Positions 41,604-49,007 of a stretch of 64,000 nt of DNA are shown piece after piece. The notes below the pieces were generated by a model, which searched no databases, was not told where the DNA came from, and saw only the letters and a list, made by a program, of their open reading frames with translations. The translations under genes were made by a program, and so were the position numbers. The stretch is from AC-32 sp963755635. Lineage in GTDB: Bacteria > Actinomycetota > Thermoleophilia > Gaiellales > Gaiellaceae. Position 1 is the first letter of the stretch. Each line of letters opens with the position of its first letter. The DNA is taken from assembly GCA_963755635.1 (NCBI GenBank), contig CAVWKS010000037.1, positions 1 through 64,000 on the forward strand, in the 5' to 3' direction.

Positions 41604-42707
41604 CTGATCGAGCAGCACTTCGGAGAGAGCAGCCCCTGGTCCCTCGGAGTCGAGGAGGAGGTGATGATCCTCGACGCGGAGACGCTCGCGCTCTCGCCGG
41701 GCGTCAAGGCCCTCGTGGACTGGGCCGAGGGGCACGAGCTGCCGGGTGTGCTGAAGATGGAGCTGCTCGCCTCGATGGTCGAGCTGGCAACCGGTGTGTG
41801 CGAGACGGCGCACGAGGCACTCGAGGCCATGGCGGCGCTGCGGGCCGGTGCGGCGGAGGCGGCGCGCGAGAACGGGCTCGCGCTTGCGGCGGCCGGGACG
41901 CACGCGTTCAGCCTGCCGACGGCGCAGCAGATCGCGCCTGACCCGCGCTACCTCGAGTTCGTCAAGTACGCGGGCGTCTCGGCGCGGCGGCAGGCGGTGT
42001 GCGGCCTGCACGTTCACGTCGGGATGCCGAGCCCGGAGGCCTGCATGGCCGCGCTCGAAGGAGTGCTCGCCTGGCTTCCCGTCGTGCTCGCCCTGTCGGG
42101 GAACTCACCGTTCCTCGCCGGCGAGGAGACCGGCCTGATGTCGAGCCGCGCCGAGGTCCTCGCGGAGCTGCCACGCGCGTCGGCGCCGCCGGTCTTCGGC
42201 TCGTATGCGGAGTGGGAGGCGTTCGTCGAGCGCTTCGTCCGGCTCGGCCTCGCCGACGGCTACACGCGCTTCTGGTGGGACATCCGTCCGCACCCGCGCT
42301 TCGGGACGCTCGAGATCCGCGCGCCGGACCAGCCGACCTCCGTCGAGCTGACCGGGGCGTTCGCGGCGTTGCTGCAGGCGCTCTGCGCAACGGTCGTCGA
42401 AGGGCCTTCGCCCCAGCCCGCGCGACGCGGCGACTATGCCCAGAACCGCTGGGCCGCGCTTCGCTTCGGGCCGCGCGCCGAGCTGATCCATCCCGACGGC
42501 GAACGGACGGCCACCGCCGCGGAGCTCGGGCAGGAGCTGCTCGAACTGGTCGCTCCGGCCGCCCGGGAGCTCGGCAGCGAGGACCTGCTGCAGGCGCTCG
42601 ACCCGACCAGCTGCGAAGGCGACCGGCAGCTCGAGGTCCGCCGCGGCCGCAGCCTCGAGGCGGTCGTCGCGGACGTCGCGGAACGAACGCTAGGATCGAG
42701 CCGATGA
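41604..42707 (+). CDS. carboxylate-amine ligase, YbdK-type glutamate-cysteine ligase
   Basis: The protein belongs to the GCS2/YbdK family. SLGVEEEVMILDAETLALSP holds the Glu triplet that binds Mg-ATP, CGLHVHVGMP near residue 135 and RFWWDIRPHPRFGTLEIR near 225 are further family motifs. Such enzymes join glutamate to cysteine or another amine. The conserved part begins at LLIEQHFGESSPW, but no ATG, GTG or TTG lies there; CTG 41604 is listed as the most upstream sensible start, while GTG 41661 would cut off the GVEEE motif. The stop overlaps the HMA gene as ATGA. Confidence 0.85.
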   Translation: MIEQHFGESSPWSLGVEEEVMILDAETLALSPGVKALVDWAEGHELPGVLKMELLASMVELATGVCETAHEALEAMAALRAGAAEAARENGLALAAAGTHAFSLPTAQQIAPDPRYLEFVKYAGVSARRQAVCGLHVHVGMPSPEACMAALEGVLAWLPVVLALSGNSPFLAGEETGLMSSRAEVLAELPRASAPPVFGSYAEWEAFVERFVRLGLADGYTRFWWDIRPHPRFGTLEIRAPDQPTSVELTGAFAALLQALCATVVEGPSPQPARRGDYAQNRWAALRFGPRAELIHPDGERTATAAELGQELLELVAPAARELGSEDLLQALDPTSCEGDRQLEVRRGRSLEAVVADVAERTLGSSR

Positions 42708-42919
42708 CGCAGTCCGAGACGATCCAGGTCAGCGGGATCCGCTGCGAGCGCTGCGTCGGTCGCCTCGCCGGCGCGCTGCAGGGCCACGAGGGCATCGAGC
42801 AGGCGATCGCGAACCTGATGGGCCAGGTTCAGCTCACCTGGGACGACGAGCGCACGAGCCGCGAGGAGATCCTCGCCGCGCTCTCGCGAGCCGGCTTCCG
42901 CGAAGTAGCTCCCGTTTAG
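42704..42919 (+). CDS. heavy-metal-associated (HMA) domain protein, copper chaperone-like, 71 aa
   Basis: The single small domain has the metal-binding CxxC motif GIRCERC (Cys14, Cys17) and the beta-alpha-beta-beta-alpha-beta pattern of Atx1/CopZ, ending with REEILAALSRAGF. The usual M-x-C-x-x-C methionine is replaced by Ile-Arg. It would carry Cu(I) or another soft metal, or regulate by metal binding. It is coupled by ATGA to the ligase gene, an odd pairing unless thiol and metal homeostasis are co-regulated. It converges on the PRC-barrel gene, with a 4-nt stop overlap. Confidence 0.82.
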   Translation: MTQSETIQVSGIRCERCVGRLAGALQGHEGIEQAIANLMGQVQLTWDDERTSREEILAALSRAGFREVAPV

Positions 42920-43383
42920 GGCCGCGAGAGGCGGTCGGGGCCGCGCTGGCGCTCGGCGGGCGGCTCGTCGTGCGCGCCGGTCTGGCTGCTCTGTTCCTCG
43001 AGCCTTCGAGCCCGCTCCTGGGCGGCCGGCTCGAGGCCGCTACGGAGCTCCTGCTCCTCAGCGGTTCGGGCCGGGTCGTCGGGGAGCAGCTCGCCGTAGC
43101 CCTCCGTCTCGGGCGCCGGGTCGCCGGCCGCGAGGCCGTAGTGCTCGGCCACAGCCTGCTCGTCGACTTTCCCGTCGTCGAGCTTGGGCGAGCGGTCGAC
43201 GACGGTCTCGGAGACCGTCAAGCGGACGACCTTGTCCGACTCGTCGGTCTCGGCGAACACCTTCGGGACCGCGTGCTTGTGCTTGATCAGGAGCCCGCGC
43301 TCGACGATCAGGTTGTCGCCCTTGACCTCGACTACCTGGCCGACCTTCTGGTCGTCGCTCGAAATTACTTCGTAGCCTTCCAT
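42916..43383 (-). CDS. PRC-barrel domain protein, 155 aa
   Basis: The N-terminal 60 residues form a PRC-barrel: YEVISSDDQKVGQVVEVKGD, then LIVERGLLIKHKHAVPK, six short strands in the expected spacing. The rest is a long, acidic, glutamine- and arginine-rich tail that looks disordered or coiled-coil (PAAQERARRLEEQSSQ). PRC-barrels occur in RimM, photosynthetic H subunits and stand-alone stress proteins; this two-part form is typical of the last group. Cytoplasmic, function unknown. Its 5' end faces the sigma factor gene across a 44-75 nt gap. Confidence 0.82.
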   Translation of the reverse strand: MEGYEVISSDDQKVGQVVEVKGDNLIVERGLLIKHKHAVPKVFAETDESDKVVRLTVSETVVDRSPKLDDGKVDEQAVAEHYGLAAGDPAPETEGYGELLPDDPARTAEEQELRSGLEPAAQERARRLEEQSSQTGAHDEPPAERQRGPDRLSRP

Positions 43384-43457
43384 CCCCTTGGGCTACCCGG
43401 GAATGGACAGGCCGCAAACCTCGTTGCATGAAGAAACCGTCAGCTAGGGTGGCCGCG

Positions 43458-44042
43458 ATGAGCGACGTGACGCCCGAGGCGGATGCGAGGAAGCTCGCCG
43501 AAGAGGCGCGCGACCGCGTTCGCTTCGAGGAGGAAGCGCTCGGGCTGGCCGACCAGGTGTACCGTGTCGCAAGGAGGCTCGTGTCCACGCGGGAGGAAGC
43601 GGAGGACTTGATGCAGGAGACGTACGCGCGGGCTTTCCGCTCGTGGCGCTCCTACACACCGGGAACGAACCTGCGCGCCTGGCTGCTCCGGATCCTGACC
43701 AACCTGAACATCGACCGCGGCCGGCGCGTGCAGCGCTCGCCCGACATGCAGCCGCTCGAGGAAGGCGACTACTTCCTCTACAACAAGCTCGAGGAGGACG
43801 GCGGCTCGGCCGAGGACCGCGTCGACGAGCGGCTCTCGCAGGACGACGCCGTCGTGGCGCTGTCGGCGGTGCCGCACGACTTCCGCGACGTGATCGTGCT
43901 CGTCGACATCGGCGACTTCAGCTACGCGGACGCTGCGCAGATCCTCGAGATCCCGATCGGGACGGTGATGTCGCGGCTCCACCGCGGGCGCCGGATCCTC
44001 AAGCGCGAGCTCGCCGAGCGGGCAGTCGGGAGCACTGTTTGA
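43458..44042 (+). CDS. ECF-type RNA polymerase sigma factor
   Basis: This 194-residue sigma factor has region 2 (ADQVYRVARRLVSTREEAED, then LMQETYARAFRSWRSYTP and NLRAWLLRILTNLNIDRGRR) and region 4 (VPHDFRDVIVLVDIGDFSYA, then AAQILEIPIGTVMSRLHRGR). ATG 43458 is chosen, with AGGGTGG just upstream; ATG 43428 would add ten residues and is the alternative. The TGATG junction couples it to the ZAS protein that follows. The pair resembles SigH/RshA- or SigR/RsrA-type redox regulators by size and arrangement. Confidence 0.92.
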   Translation: MSDVTPEADARKLAEEARDRVRFEEEALGLADQVYRVARRLVSTREEAEDLMQETYARAFRSWRSYTPGTNLRAWLLRILTNLNIDRGRRVQRSPDMQPLEEGDYFLYNKLEEDGGSAEDRVDERLSQDDAVVALSAVPHDFRDVIVLVDIGDFSYADAAQILEIPIGTVMSRLHRGRRILKRELAERAVGSTV

Positions 44043-44278
44043 TGCTCGGCTGGGAGGACCCCTGTGCGAAGTGCGAGGAGGTTCTCCAACCGTTTCTCGA
44101 CCGTCAGCTCGACGAGGACGAGCGCGCCGAGGCGGAGCGGCACCTCGATGCGTGCGGCTACTGCCGCAAGCGCTATGTGTTCGAGGAGCGGATCAGGATG
44201 TTCGTCCGCCAGGCCGTGGTCGAGGAGATGTCTCCCGGCCTCAAGGCGAAGCTGGCGGCTTTGCGCACGCCGCTCTAG
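44042..44278 (+). CDS. ZAS-type zinc-finger anti-sigma factor, 78 aa
   Basis: The protein contains His34-x3-Cys38-x2-Cys41 (HLDACGYCRKRY) and an N-terminal Cys pair (DPCAKCEEVL, Cys8 and Cys11). This matches the RsrA/RshA class of redox-sensitive zinc anti-sigma factors, which release their sigma factor upon disulfide formation. No membrane helix is present. The ATG shares a base with the sigma stop codon. Its partner is the sigma factor just upstream. Confidence 0.9.
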   Translation: MLGWEDPCAKCEEVLQPFLDRQLDEDERAEAERHLDACGYCRKRYVFEERIRMFVRQAVVEEMSPGLKAKLAALRTPL

Positions 44279-44305
44279 CAGGTTGCGCCTGTTAACAGGT
44301 TGCGC
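44279..44305. repeat. 10-bp direct repeat in a convergent gap
   Basis: CAGGTTGCGC occurs at 44279-44288 and 44296-44305, 17 bp apart, just after the anti-sigma stop and overlapping the C-terminal end of the convergent LytR_C-like gene. The CTGTTAACAG between them is a palindrome. It may be a terminator-like or protein-binding element, or a chance duplication. Confidence 0.4.
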
Positions 44306-44975
44306 TGGGGGGGCCTGCGATCACCACTAGCCGGCGCGGGTTGTTCCCTCCCGGAAGCGGGCTGACCGCGCCGCAGCCGAGTTGTGACGCCAGCCGCCGA
44401 GCAGCTGCCTCGCCGCCCGGCTCGAAGTAGATCACCGTATGCCGGTAGCCGAACCGGTTCGCCTTTGTGACGTGCCCGATCCGGTAGCCGAAGGAGCCGA
44501 CTCGGCTCGCCAGCTGCCGTGTGTAGTTGATGTCGCCGCTGCCATTGAGGATGTCGGTCGTGAACTTCCACGGCGGCGGTAGTGAGGCGGCAGCCTTGCT
44601 CGCCTGTGTCGGGCCGTGGCCGAAGCCGACAAAGAAAGCGCTCACGAGCACGCCGAGGAGCACTCCGGCTGCGACTGTGGCGAACCAGCGCCCGTGCCGG
44701 CGGCGCGGGGGAGGCTCGACCGGCAGGCCGGCCAGCCGCCGCGCCTCGCGGTGGTCGATGTCGAGCGACGTCGAGTAGCGGAGGAGCGCCAGAATCGCGG
44801 CATCGCTCGAGGGGAAGCGGTAGAGCCGTCCGTCCTCGAGCCACTCGACCTGGTCCGGCCAGAGTGCAGCCCGCTTCGCCGCTTCCTCGACGGTCAGCTT
44901 GCGCTGCAAGCGCAGGCCGGCGAGGGGTGACGGCTGCTGGGCGGGTGATGTGTCTAGGTGTCCGGCGAGCTCCAC
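44292..44975 (-). CDS. HTH and LytR_C domain membrane protein (RodZ-like architecture)
   Basis: From GTG 44975 the 227-residue protein has an N-terminal helix-turn-helix-like segment (LRLQRKLTVEEAAKRAALWP and VEWLEDGRLYRFPS), a basic stretch, one membrane helix (FATVAAGVLLGVLVSAFFVGF) and an extracytoplasmic LytR_C domain with DILNGSGDINYTRQLASRVG and VIYFEPGGEAAARRLASQLG. This joins the cytoplasmic HTH of RodZ to the C-terminal domain of LytR-type wall proteins. A cell-envelope role is likely; the activity is unknown. Its start lies 22 nt inside mocA. Confidence 0.75.
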   Translation of the reverse strand: MELAGHLDTSPAQQPSPLAGLRLQRKLTVEEAAKRAALWPDQVEWLEDGRLYRFPSSDAAILALLRYSTSLDIDHREARRLAGLPVEPPPRRRHGRWFATVAAGVLLGVLVSAFFVGFGHGPTQASKAAASLPPPWKFTTDILNGSGDINYTRQLASRVGSFGYRIGHVTKANRFGYRHTVIYFEPGGEAAARRLASQLGCGAVSPLPGGNNPRRLVVIAGPPSATC

Positions 44976-45469
44976 TGCGATCTGCTCCGGGGCACTTGAT
45001 CGGCGAAATCGATGTCGCCCGGAGGTCCTAGATCGTCGCATGGAACGAGGACGGCGTCGAGGCTGCGCGCGCCTTCGTCCGGAATCCGGCTCCAGGCTTC
45101 CCGCGCGAGCACGACGGGGTGCAGGCGTATGCCGCCGTACGTGGCCGCGACGACGGGCGCGCGCGTGTCACGCCAGGCCGCGAGGACGCGGTCGACAGCG
45201 TGTGGCGAGAGGTTCGGCCCGTCGCCGAGGATTACGACCGCCGCCTCCACCTCTGCCGGCAGCGCCTGCAGCCCGCAGCGCAGCGAGGCGCCAGGCCCGC
45301 GCTCCCAGTCGGGGCAGTGAACCGTGCGGGCGCCCGTCTCCACCTCGTGCGCGCCGAGGACGACGATCATGCCGTCGACCGAGCTCGCACGAACCCGCTC
45401 TAGCACCGGCTCGAGCAAGACCTCCTGCTTCGGCGAGCCGAACCGCGTCGCCGCCCCCGCGGCGAGCAC
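44954..45469 (-). CDS. mocA: MocA-like molybdopterin cytidylyltransferase
   Basis: The protein has the MobA/MocA nucleotidyltransferase fold. LAAGAATRFGSPKQ is the nucleotide-binding loop, VVILGDGPNLSP the metal-binding segment (usually GDQP), and the C-terminal half holds the acceptor site. MocA attaches CMP to molybdopterin to make the cofactor used by xanthine-dehydrogenase-family enzymes, encoded immediately upstream. GTG 45469 is listed, but the conserved AVVLAAG needs two or three more residues and the frame is open upstream without a good start codon. The stop region overlaps the LytR_C-like gene. Confidence 0.78.
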   Translation of the reverse strand: MLAAGAATRFGSPKQEVLLEPVLERVRASSVDGMIVVLGAHEVETGARTVHCPDWERGPGASLRCGLQALPAEVEAAVVILGDGPNLSPHAVDRVLAAWRDTRAPVVAATYGGIRLHPVVLAREAWSRIPDEGARSLDAVLVPCDDLGPPGDIDFADQVPRSRSQWSSPDT

Positions 45470-45488
45470 GACCGCCCAGGCTTGGTCG

Positions 45489-46316
45489 CTAGCCGACAGC
45501 TTCGAGCGCCCGGCGAATCAGCGTTCGCGCGAGCTCGACCTTGTACGCGGTGCCGGCGAGCGGCGTCGCGCGCTCGAGGTCGTCCGCGGACTCGAGCGCC
45601 CACGGAATCGGCGCCACGCCGGCCAGGCCGAGACGGACGCCGTCGCCGAAGCGGGCCGCAGCCACGCCGACGAGCGGGAACGCCCAGCGCTTGCGGTCCA
45701 TCGCCTTCAGGTAGACGCTCGCTTCCGGGCGCGGCACGTCGAGCTCGAGGATCAGCTCGCCGGGCTCGAGCGCCGTCACGTCGCGGTCGTCCTCGGTCGG
45801 CAGGCGGTAGAGCTCGGCGATCGGAAGCTCGCGCCGGTCGGTGCGTAGCGTCGCGCCGAGCGCAAGCAGGGCCGCGGCCGGGTCGGACGGATGGGCCGAC
45901 GCGCAACGCTCGTTGCCGAAGATCGCGTGCTCCCGGTGCTCGCCTTCGCGGGCGTGGCAGGTCGAGCCGCCGTGCAGGAAGCACGGGTACTTGAGCCGCC
46001 AGTACCAGCAGCGCGTCGCCTGCAGCAGGTTCCCGCCGATCGTGCCCATCGAGCGGAGCTGGGGCGACGCGGCCAGGCGGCAGGCCTCGCGCAGGGCTGC
46101 CGGGATCTCCGGGTCGGCCTCGAGCTCGGCGAGCGAAGTGCCTGCGCCGATCGTCGTGCCCTGGACGCCCTTCGGGACGACCGCGCGGATGTCGACGAGC
46201 GTCTCGGCCTCGACGAGCCCGTCCCGCAGCAGCGGCACGACCTCGGTCCCGCCCGCCAGCGGCAGGCCGCCGTCGACTTCGGCCTCCGCGAGGCTAGACG
46301 GCTGCCGGAGCTCCAC
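45489..46316 (-). CDS. xanthine dehydrogenase-family FAD subunit with extra [4Fe-4S] loop
   Basis: This 275-residue protein has the FAD-binding motifs of the CO-dehydrogenase medium-subunit family: PLAGGTEVVPLLRDG near residue 20 and SMGTIGGNLLQATRC near 90. An insertion with four cysteines (Cys103, Cys112, Cys120, Cys138) follows, as in E. coli PaoB/YagS and 4-hydroxybenzoyl-CoA reductase, where it binds a [4Fe-4S] cluster. It passes electrons between the iron-sulfur subunit and an external acceptor. GTG 46316 lies 23 nt inside the catalytic subunit gene. The AHPSDPAAALLALGA tail after the loop is typical of PaoB. Confidence 0.88.
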   Translation of the reverse strand: MELRQPSSLAEAEVDGGLPLAGGTEVVPLLRDGLVEAETLVDIRAVVPKGVQGTTIGAGTSLAELEADPEIPAALREACRLAASPQLRSMGTIGGNLLQATRCWYWRLKYPCFLHGGSTCHAREGEHREHAIFGNERCASAHPSDPAAALLALGATLRTDRRELPIAELYRLPTEDDRDVTALEPGELILELDVPRPEASVYLKAMDRKRWAFPLVGVAAARFGDGVRLGLAGVAPIPWALESADDLERATPLAGTAYKVELARTLIRRALEAVG

Positions 46317-48552
46317 GCTTCTCCCGCTCGCGCGCCTCGGCGAGGGCGCGCAGCATCGTCTCGCGGTCGACCGGGATCTCGCGGACGTCTGCGCCGGTCG
46401 CATCCCGGATCGCGTTGACGATCGCCGCCGCGGTGGGGACGATCGGCGGCTCGCCGAGCCCCTTCGCGCCTAGGTTCGTCAGGTGCGCGTCCGGCTTGTC
46501 GACGAGCTCCGCGACGATCTCCGGCACGTCGGCGAACGTCGGCAGCTTGTACGAGTCGAGCGTCCGGGTCAGCACCTTTCCCGTCTGTGGGTCGAGCAGC
46601 CGCTTCTCGGAGAGCGTGTGGCCGATCGCCTGGATGACACCGCCCTCGATCTGGCTCTCGGCGCCGAGCGGGTTGATCACACGGCCGACGTCGTGGACGG
46701 CGTAGATCCGGTCGACGACGACCTCACCGGTCTCGACGTCGACCGCGACCTCCGCCACCTGGATCCCGAAGGTCAGCACGCGCATCCCGGTCGGGTTCGG
46801 CCCGCGGGCGCCCTTGCCGAGGATCTGGCCGTCCTCGAGCAGCCCCGTGATGTCCTCGATCGCCCACGAGCCTCCGAGGTCGCTGACGATCTTGCCGTTC
46901 TCGAGCCTGAGCACACGCTCCTCGGTCTCGAAGCGCTGCGCCGCGATCTCGATCAGCTGGCGGCCGACGTCGGCCGCGGCCGAGCGGACGGCCGGGCCCA
47001 TCGACGGCGTCGTCGACGAGCCGCCGGAGACGACCGCATACGGGCCGTGCGCCGTGTCGCCGAGCTCGACGGTCACGCGCTCGAGCGGGATTCCCAGCTC
47101 CTCGGCCGCGATCTGCGCCATCGCCGTCCGCGTGCCCGTGCCGATGTCCTGCATCGCGGTCACGACCGTCACGGTCCCGTCCCCGCCGAGACGAACCCAC
47201 GCGTACGAGGGCGGGCCGCCGCCGCCGTACCAGAGCTGAGTCGCGAGCCCGACGCCGCGCTTCCACGGCCCCTCGCTGCGCGCCCGCACCTCGTGCCGGC
47301 GCTCCCACTGCGGCTCCGCGCGGCGGTAGCACTCCATCAGCTCCTTGGCCGAGAAGGGGCGCTCGTCCATCGGATCGTGGTCGGCGTGGTTGCGGCGCCG
47401 GACCTCGAGCGGATCGAGGTCGAGCTTCGCGGCGAGCTCGTCGAGAGCGCACTCGAGCCCGAACGTGCCCTCGACGAAGCCGGGCGCGCGGAACGCGTCC
47501 ATCGGAGGCGTGTTCAGCCGGACCCCGCGCTCGACCGTCCGGACGTTCTCGCAGGCGTAGAGCATCTGGGCCGGGCCGGCCGTCGGCGGGAGCCAGCCGT
47601 CCCAGCCGAGCAGGCACTCGTACTCGGCGTCGATCGCGGTCAGCGTCCCGTCGGCGCGCGCGCCGAGACGCAGCTTCTGGATCGTCGGGTTGCGGTTGCC
47701 GGAGTTGACGTTCTCCTCGCGGCGGTCGAGCCGGCAGTGGACGGGCCGGCCGGCCCGCTTCGCCAGCTCGGCGGCGATCAGCGTGTAGTCGCCGGCCGCG
47801 CCCTTGGCGCCGAAGCCGCCGCCCATGAAGCGGCAGATCACGCGGACCTTGTCCTTGGGAAGCGAGAACGCCTTGGCGACCTGGTCCCGGACGCCCCAGA
47901 GGAACTGCGTCGACGTGTAGACGACGAGCGTGTCGCCCTCCCACTCGCACGCGGACTGGTGCGTCTCGAGCGCGTTGTGGAGGACGCTCTGGGTGCGGTA
48001 CTCGGCCTCGACGACGGCGTCGGCCTCGGCCAGGCCGCGGTCGACGTCCCCGCGCTCGTAGTCGCGTGGGTCGGCGACGAAGGATTTCTCGGCGAGCGCC
48101 TGCTCCCAGTCGAGCAGCGGCTCGAGCACCTCCCACTCGACGTCAATCGCGTTGACGGCTGAGCGCGCCTGGCCGATCGTGTCGGCGGCGACAGCGGCGA
48201 TCGCTTCGCCCTCGTAGTTCGGCTCCTTGGTCAGCGGGTCGAGATCCTCCGGCCCGATGACTGCTCGCACCCCGGCCATCCCACGGGCCGGCTCGAGGTC
48301 GAGCTTGCTCACACGCGCGCGAGCGTGCGGCGAGCGGAGCACGGCGGCATGCAGCATCCCGGGCAAGCGCAGGTCCTGCGTGTAGCGGGCCTCGCCGCGC
48401 GCGCGGGCCAGCCCATCGACCCGGGTCGCCGGGCGGCCGACCGTCTGCAGCGGCCCCTCCGGCCACTGCTCGAGAACGTCCTCCTCGACGACGACCCACT
48501 GCTCGGTGTAGCGGCCTTCGACTTCCTTCTCGGTGCGGATCAGACGAGCCAT
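46294..48552 (-). CDS. molybdopterin-binding catalytic subunit of a xanthine dehydrogenase-family enzyme
   Basis: The 752-residue protein has the aldehyde oxidase/xanthine dehydrogenase layout: VGRPATRVDGLARARGEARY near residue 40, FMGGGFGAKGAAGDYT near residue 240, and DIGTGTRTAMAQIAAEELG in the second cofactor domain. The active-site glutamate lies in GAKGLGEPPIVPTAAAIVNA. It hydroxylates an aldehyde, purine or aromatic using molybdopterin cytosine dinucleotide; the substrate cannot be named, but PaoC-type aldehyde oxidation fits the PaoB-like partner. No signal peptide. The stop-start junctions with the small and FAD subunits overlap. Confidence 0.9.
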   Translation of the reverse strand: MARLIRTEKEVEGRYTEQWVVVEEDVLEQWPEGPLQTVGRPATRVDGLARARGEARYTQDLRLPGMLHAAVLRSPHARARVSKLDLEPARGMAGVRAVIGPEDLDPLTKEPNYEGEAIAAVAADTIGQARSAVNAIDVEWEVLEPLLDWEQALAEKSFVADPRDYERGDVDRGLAEADAVVEAEYRTQSVLHNALETHQSACEWEGDTLVVYTSTQFLWGVRDQVAKAFSLPKDKVRVICRFMGGGFGAKGAAGDYTLIAAELAKRAGRPVHCRLDRREENVNSGNRNPTIQKLRLGARADGTLTAIDAEYECLLGWDGWLPPTAGPAQMLYACENVRTVERGVRLNTPPMDAFRAPGFVEGTFGLECALDELAAKLDLDPLEVRRRNHADHDPMDERPFSAKELMECYRRAEPQWERRHEVRARSEGPWKRGVGLATQLWYGGGGPPSYAWVRLGGDGTVTVVTAMQDIGTGTRTAMAQIAAEELGIPLERVTVELGDTAHGPYAVVSGGSSTTPSMGPAVRSAAADVGRQLIEIAAQRFETEERVLRLENGKIVSDLGGSWAIEDITGLLEDGQILGKGARGPNPTGMRVLTFGIQVAEVAVDVETGEVVVDRIYAVHDVGRVINPLGAESQIEGGVIQAIGHTLSEKRLLDPQTGKVLTRTLDSYKLPTFADVPEIVAELVDKPDAHLTNLGAKGLGEPPIVPTAAAIVNAIRDATGADVREIPVDRETMLRALAEAREREKRGAPAAV

Positions 48553-49007
48553 CAGCCTCCTCGGTTCCCGGTGGCGACCGCGTCGATCGCCCGTTCGATC
48601 TTCGGATACGTGCCGCAGCGGCAGAGATTCCCGGACATCGCGTGCGCGATCTCGTCGTGGCTCGGCTGCGGCGTCGCCTCGAGCAGCGCCGCCGCCGAGA
48701 CGATCTGGCCGGGCGTACAGAACCCGCACTGGGTCGCGTCGGCCTCGACGAACGCCTCGACGAGCGGGTGCTCGCGCAGGCCCTCGATCGTCGTCACCTC
48801 GCGCTCGCCGACGGTGTGGACGAGCGTGATGCACGAGAGCACCGGCACGCCGTCGAGCTGGACCGTGCACGCGCCGCAGTGGCCCTCGTTGCAGGCGACC
48901 TTCGTGCCGGTCAGGCCGAGCTCGTCGCGCAGGACCCGGGCGAGCCCCACCCCGACCGGGACGTCCACCCGGTAGACGCCCCCGTTGACCTTCAGCTCAA
49001 GCGCCAC
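48552..49007 (-). CDS. 2Fe-2S subunit of the xanthine dehydrogenase-family enzyme
   Basis: The 151-residue protein carries both cluster sites of the family: the plant-ferredoxin-type set Cys39, Cys44, Cys47 and Cys59 (ACNEGHCGACTVQ) and the all-helical-domain set Cys94, Cys97, Cys129 and Cys131 (QCGFCTPG, NLCRCG). It moves electrons from the molybdenum centre to the FAD subunit. The Tat signal seen in periplasmic PaoA is absent, so the enzyme is cytoplasmic. The start overlaps the amidohydrolase gene by 11 nt, and the stop shares a base with the catalytic subunit start. Confidence 0.94.
   Translation of the reverse strand: MALELKVNGGVYRVDVPVGVGLARVLRDELGLTGTKVACNEGHCGACTVQLDGVPVLSCITLVHTVGEREVTTIEGLREHPLVEAFVEADATQCGFCTPGQIVSAAALLEATPQPSHDEIAHAMSGNLCRCGTYPKIERAIDAVATGNRGG

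Noticed and set aside
46483..48162. 559-codon plus-strand frame opposite the molybdenum hydroxylase
   Set aside because: Shadow frame, no ribosome binding site or recognisable motif.
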